Source of the DNA: Nitrospinota bacterium | Lineage (GTDB): Bacteria; Nitrospinota; Nitrospinia; Nitrospinales; VA-1 | Assembly (NCBI GenBank): GCA_009873655.1 | Contig: WAIB01000006.1 | Coordinates: forward strand, 29,936 to 93,935 | Length of the DNA stretch: 64,000 nt | Reading direction: 5' to 3' | Shown here: in pieces, positions 8,802-17,778 of the stretch | How positions within the stretch are numbered: the stretch's first letter is position 1 | Layout: each line of letters opens with the position of its first letter | Position numbers and translations under genes: made by a program | The notes under the pieces: generated by a model | The model's database searches: none | Told to the model about the DNA's origin: nothing | What the model saw: the letters and a program-made list of their open reading frames with translations, nothing else

Positions 8802-9938
8802 TTAGATATCGACAGGCGGGGCAGCGGCCTTCCTTAAAAAGACCTCGAGTATCTTTTTCTGATAAAGAACCACCGCAATATCCATCATGCCGTCCCGGTT
8901 AAAATCAGCACCTGCAATGGATCTGGGTTGGGACCCCACCGCATAATTGTAGTGCGGGTATACAAAGCTTCCATCTCCGTTTCCGGGTATAACCGATATA
9001 GACGCACTGCGCCGGTTGCAAACGACAATGTCGGGAACTTTATCACCGGTGAAATCACCTACCACAATATTATGCGGCCCTTTCTCTCCCGCAAAATCGT
9101 TCAGCTTGGTGAAAGCGCCTTTCCCGTCTCCCATAAAAATACTGATGCTGTCTTTCATGGGGCTTGAGGCAATCAAATCCATCTTCCCATCCATATTCAT
9201 ATCATGATGCGTGAGAAAAGAGGATTGACTGCCCCCCTCAATCAACCTGGGTGGGGCAAAGGTTCCATCGCCGTTTCCGTAAAACATTTTTATGTAGCGC
9301 ACCTTGACCGCATTGAGGGCCATAGCGATATCCTTATTACCATCGCCGTTATAATCGCTGATGGTCATATGGGCGGGGGTGGGAGAGGCCTGGTAGGCTT
9401 CGGCCACCTTGAAAGTACCGTCACCAACCCCTAAAAGAATGATCAATTTATTAAACCGAAGGGTTACAGCCAGATCGTTGATTTCATCGTTGTTAAAATC
9501 TCCGGATGCTATTGCAATGGGCAGACGCCCCACTTTCACACTGGTCTTCAGTCTGAATAACCCATCTTTCTGTCCGAGGATTATTGAAACCTCGCCATCG
9601 CCATAGTTGCATAAAGCGATGTCAGCGATACGGTCGCCATTAAAGTCTGCCAATTCGATAGCAAAAGGTTCACGGCCTGTCTCAATGGTCTGTGCTTCTT
9701 TGAAGGTTCCATCTCCCATGCCTTCGAAATAACTCAGCGAATTTCCGGCAGAGTTCACAACAATCAAATCGGGAAACTCATCATTGTTCATATCGTGAGC
9801 CCGGACCACTTCCGGCTTTTTGCCAACCATATAAGAGACAGGTAAAGCAAAGATATCGGGTGAAGGCTGGCTCTGCCCGCAACCGGAAAATAACAATGCA
9901 GTTAAGATTAATAAAATCGGCTTATTAAGTTTCATCAC
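8802..9938 (-). CDS. FG-GAP/VCBS-repeat lipoprotein
   Basis: 378 residues. N-terminal signal with lipobox LLFSGC gives a lipidated cysteine near residue 20, so the protein is probably anchored in the outer membrane. The rest is about seven FG-GAP/VCBS repeats, each with a calcium-binding type DxNxDxxxDI loop (DMNNDEFPDLIV, DFNGDRIADIAL, DYNGDGNKDIAM, DMNMDGKMDLIA, DFNRDGMMDIAV) and a GxGDGTF strand. These repeats build a beta-propeller like that of integrin alpha chains. A binding partner cannot be deduced. The gene stands alone, divergent from the LysM/M23 gene. Confidence 0.85.
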   Translation of the reverse strand: MMKLNKPILLILTALLFSGCGQSQPSPDIFALPVSYMVGKKPEVVRAHDMNNDEFPDLIVVNSAGNSLSYFEGMGDGTFKEAQTIETGREPFAIELADFNGDRIADIALCNYGDGEVSIILGQKDGLFRLKTSVKVGRLPIAIASGDFNNDEINDLAVTLRFNKLIILLGVGDGTFKVAEAYQASPTPAHMTISDYNGDGNKDIAMALNAVKVRYIKMFYGNGDGTFAPPRLIEGGSQSSFLTHHDMNMDGKMDLIASSPMKDSISIFMGDGKGAFTKLNDFAGEKGPHNIVVGDFTGDKVPDIVVCNRRSASISVIPGNGDGSFVYPHYNYAVGSQPRSIAGADFNRDGMMDIAVVLYQKKILEVFLRKAAAPPVDI

Positions 9939-10063
9939 GATGCCTCAACCAAACTCACATATAGAACGATTTTTCGTTTATACAGGATGCCCGGCAACTT
10001 GTAAACGAATTTGAAAAAATGATATACTTTTCAATAGTTTATATCTCACTTCGCCTCGAAATA

Positions 10064-10783
10064 ATGCCCTTCCATAAGTATTCGAAAATCTTTTTTCTTT
10101 TCGCCTTTTTATTGCTGGGTGCTTGCCAGGGATTTAAGTACGACCCCTGGCCAGAGACTCCCCTGGGTGTTCATCATACCGTCCAGAAAGGCCAAACCCT
10201 ATTCGCCATTGCGCAGGCTTACGGAATCGATATAGAAGTCCTGCGCCGGGCCAACCAGATTCGAGACGCATCCAAAATTAAAGCGGGAACCCAGTTATGG
10301 ATTCCCGGTGCAAGCCGTGTCCATTCGATTCCAAAAACCACGAGCCCTCCATCGTCTAAGGCAACCCGATCTGCGAAAAAGAAACCGACTGTCCGACCTC
10401 GAAAGGGTATTCTCATCTGGCCAGCAAAAGGCACTCTCACGTCAGGGTTCGGAAAAAGAAATGGACGTAAACATGAAGGCATTGATATTGCCGGACCCAA
10501 AGGGACACCCATTTATGCGGCAGCAGCAGGAAAAGTTGTTTTCAGCGGCTGGGGTCCGACAGGTTATGGAAAGATGGTTATCATAAAACACCGAAACCAC
10601 CTGACCACCGTATACGCGCACAATTCAAAGATACTGGTAAAAAAAGGAATACAAGTAAAACAAGGTCAAAAAATTTGTTTAATGGGAAGCACGGGGCGCT
10701 CCACCGGATCGCATTTGCATTTCGAGGTAAGAAACGACACCGAACCCAAAAATCCAATAAAATATCTACCTGTGAGAAGATAA
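10064..10783 (+). CDS. LysM and M23 peptidase domain lipoprotein (NlpD/EnvC-like)
   Basis: 239 residues from ATG 10064. A signal peptide ends in lipobox LLGAC (Cys21). A LysM peptidoglycan-binding domain spans about 37-81 (HTVQKGQTLFAIAQAYGID ... GTQLWIPG). A basic Pro/Lys linker leads to an M23/LytM domain with HEGID, YAH and SHLHFE, so the zinc-binding histidines and aspartate are all present, unlike in degenerate NlpD-type activators. It may be an active D,D-endopeptidase acting on peptidoglycan cross-links, or an amidase activator. An upstream in-frame ATG at 10019 would add 15 residues ahead of the signal peptide; I prefer 10064 because it puts the hydrophobic signal core at a normal distance. 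Confidence 0.88.
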   Translation: MPFHKYSKIFFLFAFLLLGACQGFKYDPWPETPLGVHHTVQKGQTLFAIAQAYGIDIEVLRRANQIRDASKIKAGTQLWIPGASRVHSIPKTTSPPSSKATRSAKKKPTVRPRKGILIWPAKGTLTSGFGKRNGRKHEGIDIAGPKGTPIYAAAAGKVVFSGWGPTGYGKMVIIKHRNHLTTVYAHNSKILVKKGIQVKQGQKICLMGSTGRSTGSHLHFEVRNDTEPKNPIKYLPVRR

Positions 10784-10854
10784 AGTTTTCAACGCGACCT
10801 ATTTTTGGTAAAAACGACTGGCAACTTATCGATCAGTTTTAGAAAGGCAAATTC

Positions 10855-11376
10855 ATGGAATCGGTTAAACAGATCATCCGAGATATTCCCGACTTTCCAA
10901 AGGAAGGAATTATTTTTAAAGACATCACTCCGCTTCTTGCCGATGCATCCGCATTTGGGAAAACCATCAACACTTTAAAAGAAAGATACGCTGGCAAGCA
11001 GATCGACCGGGTGGTGGGTGTGGAGGCACGCGGCTTCATCTTCGCCTCGGCTTTGGCCTATGCCCTGGAAGCGGGTACCACCATGGTTCGCAAACCGGGG
11101 AAGCTTCCTTATGAAACTTTTCAGGAAACTTATTCTCTCGAATACGGAACCGATACCATAGAAATTCATCAAGACGCATTTCAACCGGGCGAGCGTATTG
11201 TCCTTATAGACGATGTCCTCGCTACCGGGGGAACCGTGGCGGCTACCTTGAACCTGATTCGAAATAATTTTGAAAGTGTAGAAATCGTAGAAGTCGCCTT
11301 CCTCATTGAACTGGATTTTCTCAACGGACGCGAAAAAATTAAAGACGTCCCCGTCCATTCGCTCATCCACTTCTAA
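10855..11376 (+). CDS. apt: adenine phosphoribosyltransferase
   Basis: 173 residues, the family's usual length. It carries IRDIPDFPKEGIIFKDITPL at the N-terminus, VGVEARGFIFASALAY, RKPGKLP and the PRPP-binding motif IVLIDDVLATGGT. The enzyme salvages adenine to AMP using PRPP in the cytoplasm. It starts at ATG 10855 with an AGAAAGG-type ribosome binding site (10840-10846). It lies 71 bases after the LysM/M23 gene on the same strand and could be cotranscribed. Confidence 0.96.
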   Translation: MESVKQIIRDIPDFPKEGIIFKDITPLLADASAFGKTINTLKERYAGKQIDRVVGVEARGFIFASALAYALEAGTTMVRKPGKLPYETFQETYSLEYGTDTIEIHQDAFQPGERIVLIDDVLATGGTVAATLNLIRNNFESVEIVEVAFLIELDFLNGREKIKDVPVHSLIHF

Positions 11377-11514
11377 CGGACCACGCCTGGAAGGGAACGG
11401 ATTAAATTAAGGCTGGGAAAGCGATTATTACCTTCATTACCGGAAAAAACAGGTGGGGCCTCCATTTTTTCCTTGTCAGTATTTAAAATGACCCCTATCC
11501 TGACTTTATCCGTT

Positions 11515-12075
11515 ATGAAAACTTTCTCATCAAAAATCCCGTTAGGAATTTTTACACTGGCTCTACTTCTTTGTTCTTTTCTGGTTCAACCGGTAAGGGC
11601 AGACCTGATTGAAGAAAATAAATCGGACACTGCCATAAAGATGCTTGTGTTTCCGAAATCACTCAGGGTGATTGAAAACCGGCAAAGCGGGAATACGGAT
11701 GACCGTTTTTCCGATCCTAAACGAATTCGAAAAACACTTTTGAAACTCGATCCTGCCCGCATTGTACCTGCCAAGACCGGGGAACCGGTCATCGGCCCTG
11801 TGACCCGGGTCCGGCTCAGGGAACTGGCCAAACAATATAATGAAGATGTGATCTTTATTTTCAGGCGATCCTCAAACAAAGAAAAAAACTCCATCCGCCA
11901 CCAGGGGTTGCTTTATCTGGCGAGGCAGAAAAAGGTACTGGCCTTGAAAGAAAGTACAGAAGCGGGGTCCGGAAGTCTTGATGAAATGGATCTGGCAGGC
12001 CTCCAGTTCCTGGCGAAGGAAGCAAGAAGAGTTCTCCATTCCCACAAGTTCGAAAAACGCCAATCGGCTTACTAG
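11515..12075 (+). CDS. exported protein of unknown function
   Basis: 186 residues from ATG 11515. The N-terminus MKTFSSKIPLGIFTLALLLC ... PVRA-DL is a clear signal peptide with an AxA-like cleavage site. The mature part is basic and soluble, with segments such as IKMLVFPKSLRVIENR and ARQKKVLALKES. I do not recognise a family. It may be a periplasmic protein with a TolB- or FlgO-like small alpha/beta fold, but that is a guess. An in-frame ATG at 11473 would add 14 residues before the signal peptide. It converges on the DUF4911 gene. Confidence 0.65.
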   Translation: MKTFSSKIPLGIFTLALLLCSFLVQPVRADLIEENKSDTAIKMLVFPKSLRVIENRQSGNTDDRFSDPKRIRKTLLKLDPARIVPAKTGEPVIGPVTRVRLRELAKQYNEDVIFIFRRSSNKEKNSIRHQGLLYLARQKKVLALKESTEAGSGSLDEMDLAGLQFLAKEARRVLHSHKFEKRQSAY

Positions 12076-12084
12076 CTATCTTTC

Positions 12085-12327
12085 TTAACCGACCCGGTTA
12101 AATGGAATTTCCCTGGCAAGGGCGTCTGTGAGTTTTTGGGTATCTTCCAGGAAATCGGGAGAGATCATCAGCTCGATGAGACCGCGTGACGGGTCTATGG
12201 TCCGCACCACCGCGAGGTGATCGTAACCTTCGAAGATGCTTACGATATAGGCAATGTCTTTTTTATCTACCTCTACCTGCCATTGAATGGAGTCGTTGTG
12301 AGGTGATACGGTTTCAGGAATACTCAC
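12085..12327 (-). CDS. DUF4911-type small protein, GTG start, overlapping mnmG
   Basis: 80 residues. It starts at GTG 12327 inside the 3' end of mnmG, with a 14-base overlap (12314-12327). A GGAG ribosome binding site sits seven bases before the GTG and lies within mnmG coding sequence, which decides this start over the longer open frame upstream. The protein reads [20 protein letters not shown], then [28 protein letters not shown]. This matches what I know of DUF4911, small proteins found beside mnmG in deltaproteobacteria-like genomes; the function is unknown. The overlap suggests translational coupling to mnmG. Confidence 0.75.
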   Translation of the reverse strand: MSIPETVSPHNDSIQWQVEVDKKDIAYIVSIFEGYDHLAVVRTIDPSRGLIELMISPDFLEDTQKLTDALAREIPFNRVG

Positions 12328-14176
12328 GGTTTTTCTCCAGCAACAACATGATAAGACTGATTGCTGAGGGTGTGATGCCGGAGATGCGCGACGCCTGCCC
12401 CAATGTGACGGGACGAATGGCTTCCAGCTTTTGCGCCACTTCATGGGAAAGACCGGGCACACCTTCGTACCTGAAGTTTTCGGGAATGCGGTAATGCTCG
12501 AGCTTTTTCTGCTTTTCCACCAGTTGGTTCTGGCGGGCAATGAACCCTTCATACTTGACGCGAATTTCTACCTGCTCGCCGACGAGTTGCGGAACTTCTT
12601 CTGCTTCGAAAGCACGCAGCAATTCATCATGTTTCACTTCCGGCCTACGCAATAAAACATTCAGCGTCGTCGCATTTCGCAATTCATGTATACCCAGTTT
12701 GGACAGGCGCGTTAAGTTTTCCGGATTGGGCACCACCGTGGTAGCCTCGAGTCTCTGGATCTCCTTGTCTACCGCATTGTATTTTTCCATGCAATGGTTA
12801 TAAAGGTCACTGCTTACCAGACCCAGTTCGTGGCCTTTTGCCATCAATCTCTGGTCGGCGTTGTCTTGCCTCAGGATCAATCTGTATTCGGCACGGGAAG
12901 TGAACATGCGATAGGGTTCCTGCGTTCCCTTGGTAACCAGGTCGTCAATAAGCACCCCGATATAGCTGTCCATTCTTGTCAGCAAAAAGGGTTTGCGTTT
13001 TTGCGATTTGAGTGCCGCATTGATTCCCGCCATCAAACCCTGGCACGCCGCTTCTTCGTAACCCGATGTTCCATTGATCTGGCCCGCGTGAAACAATCCG
13101 CTCACCCTTTTTGTTTCCAGCGAAGGGGTCAGCTGTGTCGGAGGAACAAAATCGTACTCCACCGCGTAACCGGGAAGAACAATCTCGGCATCTTCCAGAC
13201 CCGGAATCGTGCGGACCAGTTGATGCTGCACTTCTTCATCCATGCTGGTGGAGATTCCGTTGGGATAAATCCAGTCTGTGTCCAGACCCTCAGGCTCCAG
13301 AAAAATATTATGCGATTTCTTGTCAGGGAATTTAACCACCTTGTCTTCGATGGAAGGGCAATAGCGAGGTCCCACCCCTTCTATAATCCCGCTGTACAAC
13401 GGTGAGCGATCCATATTGTTTCGGATCACCTCGGCGGTTTTTTCATTCGTCGCGGTAATATGGCAAGGCACCTGTTCCCGTTCGATATGCGATGTGGAAA
13501 ATGAAAAAGGTCTTGGAATGGCATCTCCATCCTGCACGACACATTGGGAAAAATCGATGCTGTCCCGTTTCAATCGCGGCGGGGTGCCTGTCTTTAAACG
13601 TCCGAGCTCGAACCCTGCCGCGAGAAACGATTGCGATAATTGGGTCGAGGGTTTTTCCCCCACTCTACCCGCAGGCCGGCTGTTAAGCCCTACATGAATC
13701 CGGCCATTTAAAAAAGTTCCGGTGGTGATGACAATGGAGGTGCATTGTATTTCCGTTCCGCCCGCGGTCCGCAATCCTCTCACTTCGTTTTTTTCGAAAA
13801 CCAGTTCATCGACTTCATCATAGATGAGTTCCAGGTTGGCAGTGTTCTCGAGCACCCGGCGCATGGCGTTTTTGTATTGGTGCTTGTCGGCCTGGGCACG
13901 ATACCCGTGGACGGCGGGTCCTTTAGAAGAATTCAATAAGCGAAACTGAATTCCTGTTTCATCGATTACCTTTGCCATCTCGCCACCGAGGGCATCGATC
14001 TCTCGAACAATATGTCCTTTGCCAACCCCACCGATGGCAGGATTGCAGGGCATCAGGGCAATTTTATCCGCTTCAAGGGTGACCAACGCTGTCTGGCAGC
14101 CCATTCGCGCAGAGGCCAAAGCGGCTTCACAGCCCGCGTGACCTCCTCCTATTACTATGACATCGAATCTTTTCAT
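12314..14176 (-). CDS. mnmG: tRNA uridine-5-carboxymethylaminomethyl modification enzyme MnmG (GidA)
   Basis: 620 residues from ATG 14176 ([20 protein letters not shown]), the usual family length; an in-frame ATG 32 codons upstream lacks conservation. It has the FAD-binding [10 protein letters not shown] motif at the N-terminus, [29 protein letters not shown], and [20 protein letters not shown]. With MnmE it installs cmnm5U at the wobble position of certain tRNAs, using FAD and folate. No mnmE or rsmG is nearby in the window. The downstream DUF4911 gene overlaps its stop. Confidence 0.96.
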   Translation of the reverse strand: MKRFDVIVIGGGHAGCEAALASARMGCQTALVTLEADKIALMPCNPAIGGVGKGHIVREIDALGGEMAKVIDETGIQFRLLNSSKGPAVHGYRAQADKHQYKNAMRRVLENTANLELIYDEVDELVFEKNEVRGLRTAGGTEIQCTSIVITTGTFLNGRIHVGLNSRPAGRVGEKPSTQLSQSFLAAGFELGRLKTGTPPRLKRDSIDFSQCVVQDGDAIPRPFSFSTSHIEREQVPCHITATNEKTAEVIRNNMDRSPLYSGIIEGVGPRYCPSIEDKVVKFPDKKSHNIFLEPEGLDTDWIYPNGISTSMDEEVQHQLVRTIPGLEDAEIVLPGYAVEYDFVPPTQLTPSLETKRVSGLFHAGQINGTSGYEEAACQGLMAGINAALKSQKRKPFLLTRMDSYIGVLIDDLVTKGTQEPYRMFTSRAEYRLILRQDNADQRLMAKGHELGLVSSDLYNHCMEKYNAVDKEIQRLEATTVVPNPENLTRLSKLGIHELRNATTLNVLLRRPEVKHDELLRAFEAEEVPQLVGEQVEIRVKYEGFIARQNQLVEKQKKLEHYRIPENFRYEGVPGLSHEVAQKLEAIRPVTLGQASRISGITPSAISLIMLLLEKNREYS

Positions 14177-14326
14177 GTTATCTTGCAACTGGCGGTTTTT
14201 ACCCGTCGGCACAACCTGGCTTTTAATAAATTTTTTTGGATGCCCCATCCCATTGCGCACGGAGCCCTCCATCGGGAACCGTTATTCTACAATAAATCTT
14301 CGGTTTTTTAGAACGAATAAACATAA

Positions 14327-15130
14327 ATGGATCTGGAAGCAGTAAACAGGGAAGTTAAACGCGAGTTTGAGGAGGAATGGGCAGGAACTTCTGTTGAGGC
14401 TCTTTTAGAAACCAATAAGTACCCGCGCACCAAAGAAGAATTCGCCTGCCTGGAAAGGTTTCTTCCCAAAGATGATTTGATTCTGGAAGCAGGCTGTGGA
14501 CTCGGCCCCAAACTCATTTATTTTGACAACAAAAATTATAAAATCTGGGGAATCGATTACATCTTCCCCGCACTCAAGCAGGTAAAAAATTTTAATAGTG
14601 AACTGATTCTCGCTCAATCCGATGTTCATGAACTGCCTTTCCCTGAATCGACATTCGGTGCCTACCTTTCTTATGGTGTTGTTGAGCATTTCCCCCAGGG
14701 GCCGCAACCGGCGATCATCGAAGCTCATCGGGTATTAAAACCAGGGGGACTGATTTTCATGATGGTTCCTGCCGCCAACCCGGTAACCCATTTCGTTTAT
14801 GACGAAAACAATTTTCTCCACAAACTGAGAAGAAACGGCCTTGTTAGAAAACTGATGGGCAAACCCCCGTTGCCCCCGAAAGAAGACCACCTCACTTATT
14901 TTAAATTGCATAGTCGAGAGGAAATGCGGGTCATCCTGGAAACATCCAAGTTCAAAATCATTCATGAGCAGCCCATGAGCCACAGTTTCAATTTGTATCT
15001 TGGGTGCGAGTGTTTTCACAAGGATACCAATGGAAAAACCAACCGCCTCGCAGAAGGACTTGCGTCATTGATGCGCAGGTTTTTCCCCTGGTCTTCCTGC
15101 AATTACCTTTTGTTCGTTGGGGAAAAATAG
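14327..15130 (+). CDS. class I SAM-dependent methyltransferase
   Basis: 267 residues. The Rossmann-type SAM-binding motif I is LILEAGCGLGPK (near residue 50), followed by GIDYIFPAL, SDVHELPFPESTFGAYLSYGV (motifs II/III) and EAHRVLKPGGLIFMMVPA, the pattern of the Methyltransf_11 group. The substrate is not evident. It directly precedes a polysaccharide flippase gene with an 11-base gap, so a sugar, lipid carrier or glycan end may be methylated. The ATG at 14327 gives the full-length fold. Confidence 0.85.
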   Translation: MDLEAVNREVKREFEEEWAGTSVEALLETNKYPRTKEEFACLERFLPKDDLILEAGCGLGPKLIYFDNKNYKIWGIDYIFPALKQVKNFNSELILAQSDVHELPFPESTFGAYLSYGVVEHFPQGPQPAIIEAHRVLKPGGLIFMMVPAANPVTHFVYDENNFLHKLRRNGLVRKLMGKPPLPPKEDHLTYFKLHSREEMRVILETSKFKIIHEQPMSHSFNLYLGCECFHKDTNGKTNRLAEGLASLMRRFFPWSSCNYLLFVGEK

Positions 15131-15141
15131 AGGTTCTCACC

Positions 15142-16641
15142 TTGTCTCCATTTCAAAAATTCCTGGCTAATGTGGGTTGGACGGTCCTGGGAAAAACCGG
15201 GGTTCAGATTATTATGTTCGCCGTCTCCATTATTTTGACACGCTATCTTGGCAAGGAGAATCTGGGAGACTACGCTACGCTTCTGGTTATCCCCGTATTC
15301 ATCCGGCTGTTGAATTCTTTTGGACTGGAAACGCTGATCAATAAAATTTTGCCGGAGTTGAATGTCAAGGATCCTTCCGGATCCCAGGGACATTTCCTCG
15401 TAAGCCGAATCATGGCCCTCCGGTTTTTAACCACTATTGGATTCTGCATCCTGATCTACCTGTTTCTGCCGAACTATCTCGATTTCATTCATAATCCCCA
15501 ACTCATTGAGTTCCGCTGGACATTGATTTTTTATTTCGCGGTTATCACCATAGATTCCATATTGAGCGTCTTATACATGGCCCAGCTTCGATTCAAGACT
15601 TTGGCGAAAACAGAAGTTTCCGGGGCTTTGGCAAACCTGGTTTTACTGATTTTGTTCATTCGTCTGGATTATGGAATTTACGCGGTTCTCTACGCTTATA
15701 TCATCGCGGCAACCCTTACGAGCATAGTTTACCTTGCGCTTGCAAAAATCAGGTATCCTGACTCAACGCACAAACCCGAATGGAACAATATGGGGCACCT
15801 GGCCTGGGTGGCTTATGGAATAGGACTGTTTGGTTTTGGCGTAATGACCCAAAGCGATGTCCTTTTGATGAACTATTTTAAAATCAGCCGGGGCGATGTG
15901 GGCTTGTATCATCTGGCGGCCGGACTGGGCGCAACCCTGCCCTTCCTTCTAGCGGGCATCGCCCCGATGGCGTTATCCCTTTTCTCTGAAACCCACGCAA
16001 AAGAAGGAGCGCAGGGGCTCGGAAATCTTTATTGCAAGATTGTGGGATTCGCTTCTTACCTGACTATTCCCGTATACGTCTTTTGCGCCATCAACTCGGT
16101 TTATGTCATCGAATTTATTTATGGATTGGAATTTTCTGAAGGAAGAACGGCCTTAACCACCTACGCCGCCTTTGCGGGAATTCAAACCGCTTTGGGAGTC
16201 AACTTTTCCGTCTCCGCCCTGTTTGTCGTTAATCAACGCGACATAGCACTTCGATCCACGGTGGAAGGCAGCCTGTTAAATATCGCATTGAATCTTTTTA
16301 TGATTCCCACATTCGGTATGATGGGGGCTATTACAGCCACGGGAATTACTATGGTCTATATGGTATTGCGACAGCTCAAAGTTCTCAGCGGTGAGATAGA
16401 AATAAAACCCGGTTTTCCTGTTGTGGGGCAATGCTTTTTGTTTTGCATTTTCGCCTCGGTTCCCCCGCTTCTGCTGTCCGCGTTTGGTTGGGGGCATTTA
16501 GTAACAAACCTATTAATTTATTTAATAACGTTCGTATCGCTGCTTATTGTCCTGAAACCATTCAATAACGAACAGCGACAACTTTTGACCAACGTGTACC
16601 CTGAACTGGGGAATAGAACGAAGTGGTTTTTCCGTTCTTAA
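15142..16641 (+). CDS. Wzx-type oligosaccharide flippase, probable TTG start
   Basis: 499 residues from TTG 15142. An ATG far upstream (15004) would lie inside the methyltransferase gene; the TTG follows GAGG eight bases earlier and gives a normal flippase N-terminus (SPFQKFLANVGWTVLGKTG). About 12-14 hydrophobic helices are visible, for example IIMFAVSIILTRYLG and TYAAFAGIQTALGVNFSVSA. This matches the polysaccharide-synthesis MATE-like family that moves lipid-linked sugars across the inner membrane. It follows the methyltransferase and converges on the GT2 gene with a shared TTAA stop (4-bp overlap). Confidence 0.88.
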   Translation: MSPFQKFLANVGWTVLGKTGVQIIMFAVSIILTRYLGKENLGDYATLLVIPVFIRLLNSFGLETLINKILPELNVKDPSGSQGHFLVSRIMALRFLTTIGFCILIYLFLPNYLDFIHNPQLIEFRWTLIFYFAVITIDSILSVLYMAQLRFKTLAKTEVSGALANLVLLILFIRLDYGIYAVLYAYIIAATLTSIVYLALAKIRYPDSTHKPEWNNMGHLAWVAYGIGLFGFGVMTQSDVLLMNYFKISRGDVGLYHLAAGLGATLPFLLAGIAPMALSLFSETHAKEGAQGLGNLYCKIVGFASYLTIPVYVFCAINSVYVIEFIYGLEFSEGRTALTTYAAFAGIQTALGVNFSVSALFVVNQRDIALRSTVEGSLLNIALNLFMIPTFGMMGAITATGITMVYMVLRQLKVLSGEIEIKPGFPVVGQCFLFCIFASVPPLLLSAFGWGHLVTNLLIYLITFVSLLIVLKPFNNEQRQLLTNVYPELGNRTKWFFRS

Positions 16642-17588
16642 TTTGTTCCCACCTTTCTTCGGGGCATCAAAAGAAGTCTTACCTTTAAAGACAGCGAGTC
16701 GTCCGCACTGGCGGTTCCCAGCAAATGCCTTAAGGCGGATGTCACCAGCCCCGCAAGAAAAACCGCTTTATAGAGAACCCTTAGAATAATATTCCATCCC
16801 CAGGAATAATACTTGGAATAGAAATACAAGTTGCTCTGATAAGCTTCGACGATTACTTTTTTCCGGTGACGGTCCTGGTGTGTGCTTTGTCCTAATAAAT
16901 GCTGGACCGAAGTTTCCGGGTAAAAACAAATCCTTTTCCCTTTCTTCCTGGCTCTTCGACAAAGGTCGTCTTCTTCGTTGTATAAAAAATAATTTTCATC
17001 CATCATGCCGATGGTCTCCACCAGATCGCGGGTGATGACAAAACAACAACCGGAAATCACCTTGGCTTCCCGCGCCAGCTTCGGCCCCATTCTCTTCAGT
17101 TCGTTTGCAGGATTGTATTTTCCCAATATCTTTAATGCCGCGTCCTGGGGACGGTCTTCCCACAGGCGAATGGGACAGGGCTGATTATTCTCATCGACAA
17201 TGCCCGCTCCAAGAATGGAGAAATCAGGATGTTTTTCCAGAAAGTCATTGATCTTTTTAAAACTGTTTTCAGTTAAAAGCGTGTCCGGATTCAACAACGC
17301 GATCTTCCTGCCTTTCGACGCGATGATCCCCTGGTTATTCGCTGCTGAAAATCCGCGGTTGTCTTTATTGGCAATCACTTCCACTTCCGGGAAAAGCTCC
17401 ACCACAGCATCCACCGTCCCATCCTCCGAAGCGTTATCCACAACAATCACTTCATAAGAAATATCCTGGGTGTGTTTTTTGATCGATCCCAGACAACGCA
17501 ATAGAATTTCACGGGTATTGAAACTGACGATGATAATCGTCATGTCCAGTTCGGCGGGTTGGGAAAATTTAAAAACAGGAGAGTTCAT
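16638..17588 (-). CDS. family 2 glycosyltransferase (rhamnosyltransferase-like)
   Basis: 316 residues. GT-A fold signature: MTIIIVSFNTREILLRCL, EVIVVDNASEDGTVD, NRGFSAANNQG, LLNPDT (the DxD-equivalent) and GCCFVITRDL ... DENYFLYNEEDDLCRRARKKG. This is the WbbL/rhamnosyltransferase-like branch that adds sugars to surface polysaccharides at the cytoplasmic face. The C-terminal 60 residues include a hydrophobic stretch (VLYKAVFLAGLVTSAL) that may tether it to the membrane. Its stop overlaps that of the flippase gene. Confidence 0.9.
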   Translation of the reverse strand: MNSPVFKFSQPAELDMTIIIVSFNTREILLRCLGSIKKHTQDISYEVIVVDNASEDGTVDAVVELFPEVEVIANKDNRGFSAANNQGIIASKGRKIALLNPDTLLTENSFKKINDFLEKHPDFSILGAGIVDENNQPCPIRLWEDRPQDAALKILGKYNPANELKRMGPKLAREAKVISGCCFVITRDLVETIGMMDENYFLYNEEDDLCRRARKKGKRICFYPETSVQHLLGQSTHQDRHRKKVIVEAYQSNLYFYSKYYSWGWNIILRVLYKAVFLAGLVTSALRHLLGTASADDSLSLKVRLLLMPRRKVGTN

Positions 17589-17667
17589 TTTTTTGTTTAC
17601 GGAGGGGAACCTTGTCTAGAAGCAGTTAAGGTAAAGTTTCGCTTTATTTAGTTCTGACCTATTGAAT

Positions 17668-17695
17668 GTGGCCTTCAGGCCACCCCTTAAAGGGG
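17668..17695. other. two adjacent hairpins between the GT2 and radical SAM genes
   Basis: GTGGCC-TTCA-GGCCAC (17668-17683) is followed directly by CCCCT-TAA-AGGGG (17683-17695). It lies downstream of the radical SAM gene on the minus strand and 80 bases upstream of the GT2 start. There is no T-tract, so it is not a classical terminator; it could be an attenuator-like or processing site. Confidence 0.5.
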
Positions 17696-17778
17696 ATTAA
17701 ACTAAACAAACTAAAATAAAAAGCCTGGTGACAATTAACGCCTTATGGGCACCGACCTGTTGGCCCCACGCCGAGTGG

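Noticed and set aside
12328..12552. Longer form of the DUF4911 gene starting at 12552
   Set aside because: The added 75 residues are antisense-like, arginine/serine/tryptophan-rich translation of mnmG in another frame; the GTG with GGAG at 12327 explains the conserved part.
12794..13405. Open frame of 203 codons on the plus strand within mnmG
   Set aside because: The opposite frame is a highly conserved MnmG; the plus-strand translation shows no domain.
15004..15141. N-terminal extension of the flippase from ATG 15004
   Set aside because: It would overlap the methyltransferase by 127 bases and adds a basic, non-conserved stretch; the TTG at 15142 with GAGG before it fits the family.
17668..17695. 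Classical intrinsic terminator
   Set aside because: The hairpins lack a T-tract on either strand.
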